Below the pieces are notes generated by a model. That model ran no database searches. It was not told the origin of the DNA and saw only the letters and a program-made list of their open reading frames with translations. From Solibacteraceae bacterium (GTDB lineage: Bacteria > Acidobacteriota > Terriglobia > Bryobacterales > Bryobacteraceae): DNA of 64,000 bases. The translations under genes were made by a program, and so were the position numbers. The number at the start of each line of letters is the position of its first letter. The stretch's first letter is position 1. The stretch lies in NCBI GenBank assembly GCA_021324015.1, contig JAJPJX010000105.1:40681-104680 (forward strand), written 5' to 3'. This document shows positions 54,222 to 64,000 of this stretch, piece by piece.

Positions 54222-56230
54222 ATGCGATTGGGCAAGCTACTTTTGTATGGGCTGACGACTTCGCTGTTACTGGCGCAAACGGAGCCGCCGCCCTTCGACG
54301 TCAGCACGATCGACCGCAGCGCCAATCCCTGCGTAGACTTTTACCAATACGCCTGCGGCACGTGGATGGCCCAGAACCCGATTCCGCCGGACCAGGCGCG
54401 GTGGAGCCGTTTTGACGCCTTGAGCGAGCGTAACCAACTGGTGCTCAAGGGCATTCTGGAGAAAGCCGCGGCCGGAGGCGCGGGCCGCACGCCGCTCGAG
54501 CAAAAGATCGGCGACTATTACGCCACTTGCCTGGACGAGAAGGCGATCGATGCACAAGGGCTGGCACCGCTCCAGCCGGAACTCGACCGCATTGCCGGAA
54601 TACGGGACCGGAACACCTTTACGGAGGAACTGGCCCGCCTGCATCGCCTGGGCGGCGGCGGATTGTTCAGCTTCACGTCGTCCGCCGACCAGAAGAACTC
54701 CAGCCAGATGATCGCGGCCATCTACCAGGGCGGTCTGACGCTGCCGGACCGGGATTATTACCTGAAAACGGATGCGAAATCCGTCAAGCTACGGGAGCAC
54801 TATCAAGCGCACGTGGAAAAGGTGTTTGGCCTGCTGGGGTACCAGCCTGCCGAGGCTGCCGCGAAAGCCAAGGTCGTGGTGGATCTGGAAACGGCCCTGG
54901 CGAGGGCGTCGCTCGATCGCGTCTCGTTGCGCGACCCAACCAAGCGCTATCACAAGTACACCCGGCATGAACTGGAATCCCTGGCGCCGGAGCTGAACTG
55001 GGACAAGTACTTCGACGCCGTGGGCGCACCGCGGTTCGAGAACCTCAACGTGTCGGTGCCGCCGTTCCTGCGGGAACTGGATACTTTGCTGCATTTCCGG
55101 CCGGTCGAGGAATGGAAGGCGTACCTGACCTGGCACCTGGTGCATGCGCAGTCCGACTTACTACCCGCAGCTTTCCGTGAGGCGGCCTTCGAGTTTTTCG
55201 ACCGCGAACTGCGCGGCCTCCGGGAAATGCGGCCACGGTGGAAGCAGTGCGTGGCCGCTGTGGACGGGGACCTGGGGGAAGCTCTGGGGCAAAAGTTCGT
55301 GGAGCGCACCTTCGGGGCGGAAGGAAAACAGCGCATGCTGACCATGGTCGCGGCCCTCCGGCAGGCCCTGGCGAAGGACATCCGGCAACTTCCCTGGATG
55401 ACCCCCGCGACCAAGGAGCGGGCGCTCGCAAAGCTGAGCGCCATGACGGAGAAGATCGGCTACCCGGACAAGTGGCGAGACTACGGCGCGCTGCCGGTAG
55501 TGCGGGGCAAGGCACTGGCCAACTCCTTCGCCGCCAATGAATTCCAGAAGGCTCGGAGCTTGCGCAAAATCGGCAAGGATACGGACCCGGCCGAGTGGCA
55601 CATGACGCCCCCACGGTGAACGCGTACTATTCGCCCCTGGAGAACAACATCAACTTCCCGGCCGGCATCCTGCAGCCCCCGTTTTTTGACCGAAACGCCG
55701 ACGATGCGGTGAATTTCGGCGGCATCGGCGCGGTGATCGGCCATGAGATGACCCACGGCTTCGATGATCAGGGCCGCAAATACGACGCCCGCGGCAACGG
55801 CCAGGACTGGTGGACCCCGGATGACACACGGGAGTTCGAAAAGCGTGCGCAGTGCCTGGTGGAGGAGTACTCGGGTTTCACGGCGGTGGGCGACGTAAAG
55901 CTCAACGGCAAACTCACACTGGGAGAGAACACCGCCGATAATGGCGGCGTGCGTGTGGCCTACATGGCCCTGCTGGCCTACCTGGCGGGCCGGGCCGAGG
56001 ACAAGATCGCCGGATTTACACCCGAACAGCGCTTCTTCCTGGGGTACGCGCAGATCTGGTGCCAGAACACCGCTGAGGCGCAGGCGCGCCTGCGGGCCGT
56101 TACCGACCCGCATTCGCCGGGCCGCTACCGGGTCAACGGCGTGGTTTCCAACATGCCGGAGTTCCGCCGGGCGTTCGGCTGCGGCGAGGGTCAACCCATG
56201 GTCCGGCCCGACGCCTGCCGCGTGTGGTGA
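54222..56230 (+). CDS. M13 (neprilysin/PepO-like) metallopeptidase, split by one frameshift
   Basis: Restored by adding one base in the C5 run at 55608-55612, this gives about 669 residues, the usual M13 length. Signal peptide 1-19; DFYQYACGTW motif; zinc motif HEMTH (His508 onward) with GHEMTHGFDDQGRKYD; third ligand in GENTADNGGV; C-terminal NMPEFRRAFGC. As sequenced, the first frame stops at 55619 after EWHMTPP, and the second frame opens at 55595 and ends at 56230 (TVNAYYSPLENNINFPAGILQPPFF). The peptidase acts on extracellular oligopeptides. A sequencing slip is as likely as a real mutation. Confidence 0.85.
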
Positions 56231-56278
56231 GGAGCGCGACGATCGTGCGCGTTCGAGCCCTGCGCAAACGTGTGCCTG

Positions 56279-56284
56279 TACAAT
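56279..56284 (+). promoter_or_regulatory. -10-like box TACAAT upstream of nadE
   Basis: TACAAT ends 10 bases before ATG 56295. Confidence 0.4.
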
Positions 56285-56294
56285 GGAGTTTTCC

Positions 56295-57944
56295 ATGAAG
56301 ATAGGGCTCGCGCAGATCAACACCACGGTCGGCGATCTGACGGGAAACGTGGATCGCATGGTGCGGTTCGCCCGCCTGGCAGCCGGGTGCGGCGCGGAGA
56401 TGGTTGTCTTTCCGGAACTTTCCGTTACCGGATACCCTCCCCGCGACCTGGTGGAGAAGCCCACCTTCGTGGAACGCTCCGAACAGCATCTGGAACTGCT
56501 GGCGGCCGAGACCGCCGGGCTGCCGCTGGCGGTGATCGCGGGTTACGTCGGGCGTTCGCGCTCCGAGTTGGGCAAACATGCCACCAACAGCGCGGCGGTG
56601 TTGCACGGCGGCCGGATCCTGTTCCGGCAGACCAAGATGCTGCTGCCCACCTACGACGTCTTCGACGAAGCACGCTACTTCACGCCTGCGGAGGCGGAAA
56701 GCCTTTTCCAGATGGACGGTTGCCGCATCGCTCTCACGATCTGCGAAGACGCGTGGAACGACAAGCAGTTCTGGGAACGGCCGCTGTACCGCCGGGACCC
56801 GGTGCAGGAACTGGTCAGCGGCGGCGGCGAAGTTCTGATCAGCATCAACGCGTCGCCGTACCACATGGGAAAGCGGGCCCTGCGGCGCGAGGTCTTCGAG
56901 GCCACCGCGCGGCGCCACCGCCTGCCTGTCGTGTATGTCAACCAGGTGGGCGGCAACGATCAACTGGTTTTTGACGGGACGAGTTTCGCCATCGACGCCG
57001 GCGGGCGGGTGGCGGCACACGCGGCTTCCTTTGCCGAAGACCTGGTGCTGTTCGATACGGCGGCCGGCGTAGGCGACGATCACGCCAACTTGACCGATGA
57101 GTGTGAGGCCGCGTATGAAGCTCTGGTGCTCGGCACGCGGGACTACATCCAAAAATGCGGTTTTCGGCGGGTGCTGATCGGTTTGAGCGGCGGCATCGAC
57201 TCCTCGCTCACGGCGGTGATTGCGGTGGATGCTCTGGGCGCGGAAAACGTGACCGGGGTGGCCATGCCGGGACCTTTCTCGTCGGAAGGCAGCATGCGGG
57301 ATGCGCGGGCGCTGGCCGAACGTCTGGGCATCCGCTTCGAAGTGGCTTCCATCACGCCGGCCTACGACCGCGTTCTGGAGGTGCTGGCCCCGCTATTCGC
57401 CGGCGCCGCGGCCGACGTGACAGAAGAGAACCTGCAGGCCCGCCTGCGCGGCGTCACCCTCATGGCGCTCTCCAACAAATGGTCCGCACTGGTACTAACG
57501 ACGGGCAACAAGAGCGAACTGGCCGTGGGCTACTGCACGCTTTATGGGGACATGTGCGGGGGGCTGGCGGTCATCAGCGACGTACCCAAGACGCTGGTGT
57601 ATGCTCTTTCGCGCGTGGCCAACCGGCGCCATCCCGGCGCCATCCCGGCAAGCGTCTTCGAGAAGCCCCCTTCGGCTGAACTGCGTCCCAACCAGAAGGA
57701 CACCGATTCACTGCCGCCGTATGAGGTCCTGGATCAGGTCCTGCGCGCCTACGTGGAAGACTACCGGAGCTCGCAGCAGATCGCGGACGATCTCGGGCTG
57801 CCGATTGAAGTGGTGGCGGACATCATCCGCAAGGTGGACCGCAACGAGTACAAGCGCCAGCAAGCGGCCCCCGGGCTGAAGGTCACCACCAAGGCGTTCG
57901 GCATGGGGCGGCGATTTCCCATCGCGCAAAAGTACACGGAATGA
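56295..57944 (+). CDS. nadE: NAD+ synthetase, glutamine-dependent
   Basis: A 549-residue two-domain enzyme. The nitrilase-type glutaminase (about 1-260) has Glu in VVFPELSVTGYPPRDL, Lys in RQTKMLLPTYDVFDE and Cys in ALTICEDAWND. The synthetase domain has the PP-loop IGLSGGIDSSLTAVIAVDALG and TTGNKSELAVGYCTLYGDMCGG. It amidates nicotinate adenine dinucleotide to NAD. ATG 56295 is set by homology. It overlaps the following gene by 4 bp. Confidence 0.94.
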   Translation: MKIGLAQINTTVGDLTGNVDRMVRFARLAAGCGAEMVVFPELSVTGYPPRDLVEKPTFVERSEQHLELLAAETAGLPLAVIAGYVGRSRSELGKHATNSAAVLHGGRILFRQTKMLLPTYDVFDEARYFTPAEAESLFQMDGCRIALTICEDAWNDKQFWERPLYRRDPVQELVSGGGEVLISINASPYHMGKRALRREVFEATARRHRLPVVYVNQVGGNDQLVFDGTSFAIDAGGRVAAHAASFAEDLVLFDTAAGVGDDHANLTDECEAAYEALVLGTRDYIQKCGFRRVLIGLSGGIDSSLTAVIAVDALGAENVTGVAMPGPFSSEGSMRDARALAERLGIRFEVASITPAYDRVLEVLAPLFAGAAADVTEENLQARLRGVTLMALSNKWSALVLTTGNKSELAVGYCTLYGDMCGGLAVISDVPKTLVYALSRVANRRHPGAIPASVFEKPPSAELRPNQKDTDSLPPYEVLDQVLRAYVEDYRSSQQIADDLGLPIEVVADIIRKVDRNEYKRQQAAPGLKVTTKAFGMGRRFPIAQKYTE

Positions 57945-60379
57945 AACTCTCGGCCATCTTTCTCGTGATTCTGATGGCGGCGCTCGTGTGTTCCCAGCCC
58001 GCGCCGCGCGAACAGGTAGGCCCCCTGCCGGGTGGCGGTTTCCTGTTGAACAGCGGCTGGCGGCTGGAGCCGGCGGGAGAGCAGGTGCCCGTGGACACCT
58101 TTCCCATGTCCGCCGTGCTTTCGCCGGACGGCCGTTACCTGTTGGTTCTCAACGGAGGATACAAGCCGCCCTCGATCAGCGTGCTGGACGCGGCGGGGCG
58201 CAAGGAGATCTCGCGCGTCCCCGTGGCAGACGCCTGGCTGGGCCTGGCTTTTACGCCGAAAGGAGACCGCCTGTACGTAGGCGGGGGCTCACGCGCCGCA
58301 GTTTATGAGTTCACGTTTTCCCAGGGTGTCCTGGCGCCGGCGCGCACGTTTCCGGTGGTTGCGGAGGAAAAGCGCACCAACCGGGATTTCATTGGCGACG
58401 TCGCCCTTTCTCCGGACGGCCGCCTGATTTACGCGGCTGACCTGTATCACGATTCGCTGGTGGTTCTGAATCCGCAGTCGGGCATGCTCATTGACCGCAT
58501 CAAAACCGGCCGGCGCCCCTACCGAATCTTGTTTCACCCCGACGGCAAATCCTTGTTCGTAACGAGCTGGACGGACGGCTCGCTGGGCCATTACGACGCC
58601 GCGAGCGGCAGCCTTCTGGCGACGGTACGGCTGGGTCCACATCCCACCGATATGGTGTGGCGGGCGGGTAAGAGTGAGCCTGCGGAAGGCGAAACCGGCT
58701 GGGTGGCGCGGATCTTTGTGGCGGCCGCCAATACCAATAACGTGTACACCGTGGGCGTCTCGGAATCAAAGAGCTTGCAGGTGGTGGAGTCTATCAACCT
58801 GGCGATGACGCCGCGGCAGCCGCTGGGCATGACGCCCAGCGCACTGGCGCTCAGCCTTCAGGCAAACCGGCTGTTCGCTGTCTGTTCGGACGCGAACGCC
58901 GTCGCCGTGGTGGATGTTTCCCAGGAGCGCAGCCACGTGATGGGGTTCGTGCCCACCGGCTGGTATCCCACCGCCGCGCGCATGCTGCCCGACGGAACCC
59001 TGGCGGTGCTGAACGGGCGCGGTTCGCGCTCCTATCCGAATCTCCAGGGGCCGAACCCGCTGCGGAAACCCGAGCCGCTGCACCAGGGTCTGCTCAACCC
59101 GGAGTATGTGGGCCGCATCCAGACCGGCACGGTTTCGTTGATTCCCCCTTTCGGAGACCGCGAACTGGCGGCTTACACCAGGACCGCGCTGGCCAATTCT
59201 CCATATCGCGACAAGCAACTCGATATGGCCAGCCCGCTGCCGCCCATCGAGCACGTCCTCTACATCGTTAAGGAGAATCGGACTTACGACCAGGTGCTCG
59301 GAGACATGAAGGAAGGCAACGGCGATCCCTCGCTGGTGCTGTTCGGCGAAAAGATCACTCCCAACCAGCACAAGCTGGCGCGGGAGTTCGTGCTGCTGGA
59401 CAACTTCTACGTGAACTCCGACGTGAGCGCCGACGGGCACGACTGGTCCACCGCCGCCATCGCGCCGGACTATGTGCAGAAAATGTGGCCCAACAGCTAC
59501 GCCGGGCGCCGCAAGCTCTACGATTACGAAGGCCAGGAGCCCACCGCCGTCCCGCCCGCCGGTTACCTCTGGACCAACGCCGCCGCCGCGGGCATTCCGA
59601 TGCGCAATTTCGGCTACTTCGTGAACAACCGGGCCAAGCCAGGGGCGGACGGGGTGCAGATCGACGGCGTGCGCGACTTCGTGCTGGGCAAGATCACCAA
59701 CCCGCGCTACCGCGGCTTCGACCTGGAATACCCGGATGTGGAGCGAGCCAAGGTATTTTTGCGCGAACTGGCGGAATACGAGAAGTCGGGACAGATGCCC
59801 CGGCTGATCTTCCTGCGTCTGGGGAACGATCATACCGCCGGCACGGCCGCCGGCAAACACACCCCGCTCTCGCTGGTGGCGGACAACGACTATGCCCTGG
59901 GCATGATCGTCGAAGGCATCTCCCACAGCCGCTTCTGGGAAAAAACGGCTATTTTCGTGCTGGAAGACGATGCGCAGAACGGCGCCGATCACGTGGATTC
60001 CCACCGGTCGCCGGCTTTCGTGATCTCGCCATTTGTGGCCCGGCACCGGGTGGACAGCAGCATGTATAACACCACCTCGATGTTGCGGACCATCGAGCTG
60101 ATCCTCAATCTGCACCCCATGACGCAGTTCGACGCCGCGGCACGCCCCATGTCCGCGGCATTCCAGAAAGAGGCGGATCCCACGCCGTACACCGCGGAAA
60201 AGCCGCGGATTTCCCTCGAGGAGCGCAATCCCGCCTCCTCCGCGACGGCCGCGCGATCCGCGGAGATGGATTTCAGCGCGGAGGATCGCATCGACGAAGA
60301 CGAGCTGAACGCCGTGCTCTGGCAGGCTATCAAGGGCGACCAGGCGCCGCCCCCGGTGCGCAGCTTCTTCGCCCGCTGA
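57941..60379 (+). CDS. YncE-type beta-propeller fused to an alkaline-phosphatase-superfamily phosphoesterase
   Basis: An 812-residue exported fusion. Signal peptide about 1-20 (FLVILMAALVCSQ). Residues about 50-400 form YncE-like propeller blades (VLSPDGRYLLVLNGG, VALSPDGRLIYAADLY). The C-terminal part (about 430-800) is a phosphoesterase with NRTYDQVLGDM, the acceptor/metal region ending in LLDNFYVNSDVSADGHDWS, and FVLEDDAQNGADHVDSHRSP. Such fusions are widespread in Acidobacteriota, but the substrate is unknown. It starts within the nadE stop (ATGA). Confidence 0.85.
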   Translation: MKLSAIFLVILMAALVCSQPAPREQVGPLPGGGFLLNSGWRLEPAGEQVPVDTFPMSAVLSPDGRYLLVLNGGYKPPSISVLDAAGRKEISRVPVADAWLGLAFTPKGDRLYVGGGSRAAVYEFTFSQGVLAPARTFPVVAEEKRTNRDFIGDVALSPDGRLIYAADLYHDSLVVLNPQSGMLIDRIKTGRRPYRILFHPDGKSLFVTSWTDGSLGHYDAASGSLLATVRLGPHPTDMVWRAGKSEPAEGETGWVARIFVAAANTNNVYTVGVSESKSLQVVESINLAMTPRQPLGMTPSALALSLQANRLFAVCSDANAVAVVDVSQERSHVMGFVPTGWYPTAARMLPDGTLAVLNGRGSRSYPNLQGPNPLRKPEPLHQGLLNPEYVGRIQTGTVSLIPPFGDRELAAYTRTALANSPYRDKQLDMASPLPPIEHVLYIVKENRTYDQVLGDMKEGNGDPSLVLFGEKITPNQHKLAREFVLLDNFYVNSDVSADGHDWSTAAIAPDYVQKMWPNSYAGRRKLYDYEGQEPTAVPPAGYLWTNAAAAGIPMRNFGYFVNNRAKPGADGVQIDGVRDFVLGKITNPRYRGFDLEYPDVERAKVFLRELAEYEKSGQMPRLIFLRLGNDHTAGTAAGKHTPLSLVADNDYALGMIVEGISHSRFWEKTAIFVLEDDAQNGADHVDSHRSPAFVISPFVARHRVDSSMYNTTSMLRTIELILNLHPMTQFDAAARPMSAAFQKEADPTPYTAEKPRISLEERNPASSATAARSAEMDFSAEDRIDEDELNAVLWQAIKGDQAPPPVRSFFAR

Positions 60380-60383
60380 CGCC

Positions 60384-62516
60384 ATGCCCCACATCTATTT
60401 GTGCTTTCTCTGGCACATGCATCAGCCGTTCTATAAGGACCTGGTTTCCGGCGAGTACAAGCTGCCCTGGACGCGGATGCACGCGCTCAAAGACTACTAC
60501 GGGATGGTGCAACTCCTGGACGAGTTCCCGTGCGTGCGGCAGACCTTCAACCTGGTGCCTTCCATGATGATCCAGTTGCAGGAGTATGCCTCCGGCAAGG
60601 CCGCGGATCCCTTTCTGCAACTGGCCCTCAAGCCCGCTGAAAGCCTGACGGAAAGCGAGCAGGACTTCGTCCTGCAGCACTTCTTTCACGCCGATCCGGA
60701 GCGCCTGATCCGCCGCTACCCGCGCTACGGGGAACTCTACGAAGCGCAGCGGCAGAGCGGGGGGCGCGCGCGCCGCCTTTTCACCGCGCGGGACTTCCGG
60801 GACCTCCAGGTGCTCTCACAGATCGCCTGGTTCGACGAAGAATTTCAGACTTACGACACCGAGGTGCGGGAGCTGATCGCCAAGGGACGCAATTACGACC
60901 TGGCCGACCAGGAACTGATGGGCCGCAAGCAGCGGGAAATCCTGGCGCTGGTGCTGCCGGCCTACCAGCGGATGGCGGCCTCCGGACAAATCGAGATCTC
61001 GACCACGCCGTATTACCACCCCATTCTGCCTCTGCTCTGCGACACCAGCATCGCCGGCACGTCGCATCCGAACGTGCCGCTGCCACCCCGGTTCCGCTAC
61101 CCGCAGGATGCCCGTGCCCAGCTCGAAATGGCGCGGCAGTATGTGGGACGGGAGTTTGGTATCTTCCCGGCCGGGCTGTGGCCTTCGGAAGGCTCGGTCT
61201 CCGACGAAGCGCTTTCGCTGGCCGCGGAGACCGGCTTCCAGTGGGCCGCCACCGATAGCGGTGTGCTGAGCCGCACGCTCGACCGGCCCTTGGGCGTGGA
61301 TGGGCTCTACCGGCCGTACCGCTGGGAACAAAACGGCCACCAGTTACGGATGCTGTTTCGCGATCACTTCCTGAGCGACCTGATCGGCTTTGTCTATTCC
61401 CGCATGGGCGCGGAGGAATCCGCCGACGATTTTCTACGCCGCATCCGGGAAAACTGCCGCGGGATCCTGGCCGCCGGGCGCGACGCCCTGGTGCCGATCA
61501 TTCTGGACGGTGAGAACGCCTGGGAATACTACGAGCGGAACGGCCGGCCATTCCTAAGGGAACTGTACCGCCGCATCTCCGAGGACGACGGCCTCGTGGC
61601 CACGACCGTCACGGATGCGCTGAGCCGGCTGGAGCCCGAGCGGCTGGACCACATCTTTCCCGGCTCCTGGATCAATGCCAACTTCGACGTCTGGATCGGC
61701 GCCGAGGAAGATAACCAGGCATGGGTGCAGCTCCTGCGCGCGCGGGAGGCCTATGACCGCACCCGCAACGTGCCGGAAGACCGGCGCCGTCTGGCTCACG
61801 AAGAACTGCTGATCGCCGAGGGCAGCGACTGGTGCTGGTGGTACGGCCCCGAGCACGATTCCGCCAACCGCGTGGAATTCGATCAGCTCTACCGCAGTCA
61901 TCTGGCGAACGTTTACCGCTTCCTGGGCCTGGCCACGCCGGAGGAACTGTCGCAGCCCATCCTGCGCGTTTCCGTGCGCGAGATCCGCCTCGAGCCGACC
62001 GGCACGATCCACCCCATTATCGATGGCCTGGTGACTTCTTACTTCGAATGGCTCGGCGCCGGCCTGTACCGCGTGGACGAGCGTTCCGGCTCCATGCACG
62101 GCAGAAAGTTGCTCGTGCAGGAACTGCAGTACGGCACCGACGCAGAGAACCTTTATCTGCGCGTGGACTTCCATGTGGGTTCGGAGGAAGTTGTGCCGGA
62201 AATGCAGGCCCGCTTCACCCTGCGGGTGGATGGCGCCGCGCGGGCGTCTTTTCTGGTGCTGGATTTGGATCATGGCGGGGCACGAATCCGGCAAGCCGAT
62301 TTTGCCGGCACAGCGGCCGCGAGCCCTGCTTCAGCCGAGTGTGCGTACCGCAGAATCCTGGAAGTGCGCATCGCCCTATCCGCCCTGGGGGTCCAGCGTG
62401 GCACGCCGCTGCGCCTGCAGTTCTCCCTCTGGCAAGGCGGCCTGCCCATGGACGCCATTCCCCAACAAGGCTGGGTGACCTTTTCCACCAGCGACCCGAA
62501 CACTTGGGGAGTATAG
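60384..62516 (+). CDS. GH57-family glycoside hydrolase
   Basis: A 710-residue cytoplasmic enzyme. N-terminal LWHMHQPFYKD is the GH57 region I. The likely nucleophile is Glu269 in GLWPSEGSVSDE and the acid/base Asp375 in ILDGENAWEYY. The (beta/alpha)7 barrel is followed by a C-terminal beta-domain (about 510-700). Members include alpha-amylase, 4-alpha-glucanotransferase and branching enzyme; the order of regions resembles the amylase/unknown branch. It begins 4 bp after the previous gene. Confidence 0.88.
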   Translation: MPHIYLCFLWHMHQPFYKDLVSGEYKLPWTRMHALKDYYGMVQLLDEFPCVRQTFNLVPSMMIQLQEYASGKAADPFLQLALKPAESLTESEQDFVLQHFFHADPERLIRRYPRYGELYEAQRQSGGRARRLFTARDFRDLQVLSQIAWFDEEFQTYDTEVRELIAKGRNYDLADQELMGRKQREILALVLPAYQRMAASGQIEISTTPYYHPILPLLCDTSIAGTSHPNVPLPPRFRYPQDARAQLEMARQYVGREFGIFPAGLWPSEGSVSDEALSLAAETGFQWAATDSGVLSRTLDRPLGVDGLYRPYRWEQNGHQLRMLFRDHFLSDLIGFVYSRMGAEESADDFLRRIRENCRGILAAGRDALVPIILDGENAWEYYERNGRPFLRELYRRISEDDGLVATTVTDALSRLEPERLDHIFPGSWINANFDVWIGAEEDNQAWVQLLRAREAYDRTRNVPEDRRRLAHEELLIAEGSDWCWWYGPEHDSANRVEFDQLYRSHLANVYRFLGLATPEELSQPILRVSVREIRLEPTGTIHPIIDGLVTSYFEWLGAGLYRVDERSGSMHGRKLLVQELQYGTDAENLYLRVDFHVGSEEVVPEMQARFTLRVDGAARASFLVLDLDHGGARIRQADFAGTAAASPASAECAYRRILEVRIALSALGVQRGTPLRLQFSLWQGGLPMDAIPQQGWVTFSTSDPNTWGV

Positions 62517-62579
62517 CGGCCCTCCCGGCAACGTTCAGTTTCAGATCTGAATCGATGTAAAGTGGCAGGAGGAGGTGTT

Positions 62580-63764
62580 GTGAGCAGACTCACCAGACGC
62601 GAGGCCGTGGCAGGCGCGGCGGCGAACCTCATGATCCTGCGGCCGGAGACAGTATTTGGCTCCCCGGCTAATTCGGCGGTGTCCTTCGGCATCATCGGAA
62701 CCGGCGGAAGGGGCAGCTATGTGGGCGGCCACATGGCCAGGGACTCCCGGGCGCGGCTCACCGCGCTGTGCGACATTTACCCGGACCGGATCGACCGCGC
62801 GAAAACCGTGATCCCCGGAGCGGCGCAGGCGCGCGTCTATCGGGACCTGCACGAGCTACTGGCGCTGCCGGACCTCGACGCGGTTTTGATCGCTACGCCG
62901 GTGTTCCTGCACCCACCGCATTTCGAGGCCGCCGTGGCGGCCCGCAAGCACATCTACTGCGAGAAGCCGGCGGGGGCGGATGTGGCCGGCGTCCGGCGCT
63001 TGCTCGAAGCTGCTGGGCGTGCGGACAAATCCAAGACCATTCAGTTCGGGTTCCAGCAGCGATTCAGCCCTGAGTATCTGGCGGCGGAACAGGTTCTACG
63101 CTCCGGGAAACTGGGCCAACTCACGTTGATGGAAAGCTACTGGGTGCTGGGCGGCGTGCCGCCGAGCAGTTTTCAATCGCCGTACCCGCCGGAGGAGCAA
63201 AAGATCCGCCATTGGGGCGCCTGGATGGAGACCTCCGGCGGCGCCATCGTGGAGCAGGATTGCCATGGCCTGGACGTGCTCAACTGGTTCGCGGGCGCGC
63301 ATCCGCTCAAGGCCGTGGGAACCGGTGGGCTGCGTTACAAACTGGTCTACGGCGACTGGAATTCGGACCACCACAACATCGTCTACACCTACCCCAACGG
63401 CATTGAAGGCTGGCTGCTCAGCATCAAACACACGGCCGGTTTCCGCGATGTGAAGGAGCAGTTCTACGGGTCGCAAGGCGTGATCGAGACCGCCCGCACT
63501 TATTACAAGTGGCACGGGCCGACGCAGACATCGCCGCTGAAGAACGCCGACGATCTCGCCGACCGCAGCCTGATCGCCCAGGCCGAGTCCAAGCGCGAGA
63601 TCACGATCGACGCGGTGGAGTCATTTTTCACGAGCATCGTGGAGGGCAAGCCCTATAGCATGGCGCAGAACGCGGCCGATGCCACGCTCACGGCGCTGTT
63701 GGGGCGCATGGCCTACGAAACCCGGCGCGAGGTTACCTGGGAAGAGCTGAGCCGCTCTGCCTGA
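62580..63764 (+). CDS. Gfo/Idh/MocA-family oxidoreductase with Tat-type signal
   Basis: A 394-residue NAD(P)-dependent oxidoreductase. GTG 62580 follows AGGAGGAGG and begins MSRLTRREAVAGAA, whose TRRE plus hydrophobic stretch resembles a Tat signal. The Rossmann fold has GIIGTGGRGSYVGG, and the typical EKPAGADVAGVRRL gives the catalytic Lys of the Gfo/Idh family. C-terminal domain normal. Substrate likely a sugar or cyclitol derivative, unknown. Confidence 0.87.
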   Translation: MSRLTRREAVAGAAANLMILRPETVFGSPANSAVSFGIIGTGGRGSYVGGHMARDSRARLTALCDIYPDRIDRAKTVIPGAAQARVYRDLHELLALPDLDAVLIATPVFLHPPHFEAAVAARKHIYCEKPAGADVAGVRRLLEAAGRADKSKTIQFGFQQRFSPEYLAAEQVLRSGKLGQLTLMESYWVLGGVPPSSFQSPYPPEEQKIRHWGAWMETSGGAIVEQDCHGLDVLNWFAGAHPLKAVGTGGLRYKLVYGDWNSDHHNIVYTYPNGIEGWLLSIKHTAGFRDVKEQFYGSQGVIETARTYYKWHGPTQTSPLKNADDLADRSLIAQAESKREITIDAVESFFTSIVEGKPYSMAQNAADATLTALLGRMAYETRREVTWEELSRSA

Positions 63765-63819
63765 GCGGTCTGGATTTGCGGAGCCGGCGCAGCCGGTCCA
63801 GCGGAGCCGTGCCACGTCG

Positions 63820-63825
63820 TATTAT
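63820..63825 (+). promoter_or_regulatory. -10-like box TATTAT upstream of the RnfC-like gene
   Basis: TATTAT ends 11 bases before GTG 63837. Confidence 0.35.
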
Positions 63826-63836
63826 CTTGGTCTTGC

Positions 63837-64000
63837 GTGGCAACGAACCTCAGTGACCGTCTGCGGGAATGCGGGGTAGTGGGCGCCGGCGGAGCGGGCT
63901 TCCCCACCTCGGTCAAGGCCCAGGCCGCGGTGGAATTCATGATCGCCAACGGCGCCGAGTGCGAGCCGCTCATCCATAAAGACGCCGAGCTGATGCGGCA
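63837..64000 (+). CDS. RnfC-like protein, partial (continues beyond the window)
   Basis: The first 54 codons, from GTG 63837, read through VVGAGGAGFPTSVK and NGAECEPLIHKD. This is the NADH/FMN-binding N-terminus of RnfC/RsxC and related SLBB-containing proteins (Nqo1 superfamily). The C-terminal cluster domain is outside the window, so RnfC proper cannot be separated from proline-reductase- or propanediol-linked relatives (PduS type). Confidence 0.75.
   Translation, partial: MATNLSDRLRECGVVGAGGAGFPTSVKAQAAVEFMIANGAECEPLIHKDAELMR

Overview
The window is a GC-rich bacterial chromosome segment that looks like Acidobacteriota, probably the Solibacter/Bryobacter group. This is inferred from gene content (an asnS + arginase + ddl run, a YncE/phosphoesterase fusion, a Tat-type Gfo/Idh oxidoreductase, many heme proteins) and from a palindromic intergenic element; no 16S rRNA, tRNA, CRISPR array or intact mobile element was found. 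Genes are dense, often overlap by 1-10 bp, and no gene-free gap exceeds 300 bases.

Layout. 1-7.4 kb: an AT-richer Ser/Thr kinase, a GH113-like glycosidase, an anSME-like radical SAM/SPASM protein, a large secreted protein of unknown function and an HlyD-type adaptor. 7.4-31.6 kb: mostly housekeeping genes on the + strand: AhpD-like protein, rlmB, ggt, a TIM-barrel isomerase, asnS, arginase, ddl, a CtpA-type protease, an RraA-like protein, gdhA, mutS, anmK, a cysteine desulfurase with mnmA, a lipid acyltransferase, and a hybrid histidine kinase that lacks its phospho-accepting histidine. Then an ECF sigma/anti-sigma pair runs divergently from cydAB (cytochrome bd oxidase). 31.6-38.7 kb, minus strand: M19 dipeptidase, GNAT-fused NDP-forming acyl-CoA synthetase, a DUF1858-like protein and two tandem CPA-type antiporters.

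38.9-44.6 kb is a nitrate module: NarK fused to a NarI-like cytochrome b and a C-terminal Cys4 ribbon (one frameshift), a NasA/NapA-type molybdoenzyme, a four-cluster ferredoxin, a membrane-anchored Rieske protein and a small membrane protein. 44.6-46.3 kb is an AT-richer islet with a cysteine-rich secreted protein, a secreted propeller-like protein and the stump of a nucleotidyltransferase gene. 46.4-52.0 kb, minus strand, is a redox operon: small monoheme c, receiver-like protein, a tandem four-cysteine protein, a two-helix membrane protein, a nonaheme c-cytochrome b fusion, a hexaheme NapC-like protein and a Usp protein. A well-formed sigma-54 promoter lies just upstream of its first gene, and a PAS/sigma-54 activator is divergently encoded next to it. 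53.6-64 kb holds a hypothetical gene, a frameshifted M13 peptidase, nadE, the YncE/phosphoesterase fusion, GH57, a Gfo/Idh oxidoreductase and the start of an RnfC-like gene.

The unifying theme of the accessory part is respiration with several acceptors: cytochrome bd for low oxygen, a nitrate reductase with an unusual set of electron-transfer partners, and a sigma-54-controlled multiheme membrane conduit. The least described parts are the sigma-54 cytochrome operon with its duplicated C-x2-C-x8-C-x7-C protein, the NarK-cytochrome b fusion and the cysteine-rich peptide islet.
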